Origin: JAOAFX01 sp965649105
GTDB taxonomy: Bacteria > Hydrothermota > Tepidihabitantia > SM23-42 > JAOAFX01
Direction of reading: 5' to 3'
DNA length: 22,485 bases
NCBI GenBank assembly: GCA_965649105.1
Contig: CBFGJP010000042.1
Location: forward strand, 1 to 22,485
The notes below the pieces were generated by a model. That model did not search any database. It saw only the letters and a program-made list of their open reading frames with translations, and was not told where the DNA came from. Numbering within the stretch: position 1 is the stretch's first letter; every line of letters starts with the position of its first letter. This document shows, in pieces, positions 22,380 through 22,485 of this stretch. The translations under genes and the position numbers were made by a program.

Positions 22380-22485
22380 TGAGTCTCCGTCTTTCATCAA
22401 AATAAGATCTTACCCAAAATAAATTAAGATTCGCAGGCGAATAATAAGGGAATTGCAGGTTTGAATTAGTAGTCATTCTCTTTAC

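Noticed and set aside
22380..22485. Gene start after nadA
   Set aside because: Only a nine-codon frame begins at once and no ribosome binding site or longer frame is visible before the window ends.

Overview
The window comes from an AT-rich, anaerobe-like uncultured bacterium. Class III ornithine aminotransferase, quinolinate synthase, the dense prfA-prmC-nadK-recN-pgsA-dapF run and the RHS junction sequences recall candidate division WOR-3 (Stahlbacteria) or a relative. That placement is an inference from gene content and style, not from a marker gene.

Layout, left to right. (1) 1-1360, plus strand: the tail of a bacterial PH-domain protein, a PrsW-type intramembrane protease and a DUF1648 membrane protein, overlapping head to tail. 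(2) 1361-2305: a gene-poor stretch with a dispersed inverted-repeat element, a winged-helix (ArsR-like) repressor gene broken by an in-frame TGA, a good promoter, and two related palindromes flanking the repressor. (3) 2306-6775, plus strand: four coupled membrane-protein genes of unknown function (the first with an FN3-like domain and a DUF6754-like core), then ornithine aminotransferase. (4) 6776-14020, minus strand: an RHS polymorphic-toxin locus in decay. It holds a long 5'-truncated RHS gene with a papain/transglutaminase-like tip and a candidate membrane immunity gene, a DUF433/DUF5615 toxin-antitoxin pair, an orphan RHS tip with an HExxH metallopeptidase, two unknown genes, and a second RHS core scrap ending 19 bases from the aminotransferase stop. 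(5) 14182-20449, minus strand: a tight seven-gene housekeeping operon reading crp-like, prfA, prmC, nadK, recN, pgsA, dapF. (6) 20450-20605: a compact divergent promoter whose two -35 boxes lie inside one inverted repeat. (7) 20606-22379, plus strand: a membrane-anchored M23 peptidase and nadA.

The housekeeping blocks cover NAD metabolism (nadA, nadK), termination of translation (prfA, prmC), repair (recN), phospholipid and peptidoglycan precursor synthesis (pgsA, dapF) and wall remodelling (M23). The parts worth most attention are the uncharacterised membrane operon at 2306-5577 and the RHS locus, where three diverged copies of one core-tip junction lead into three different 3' sequences.
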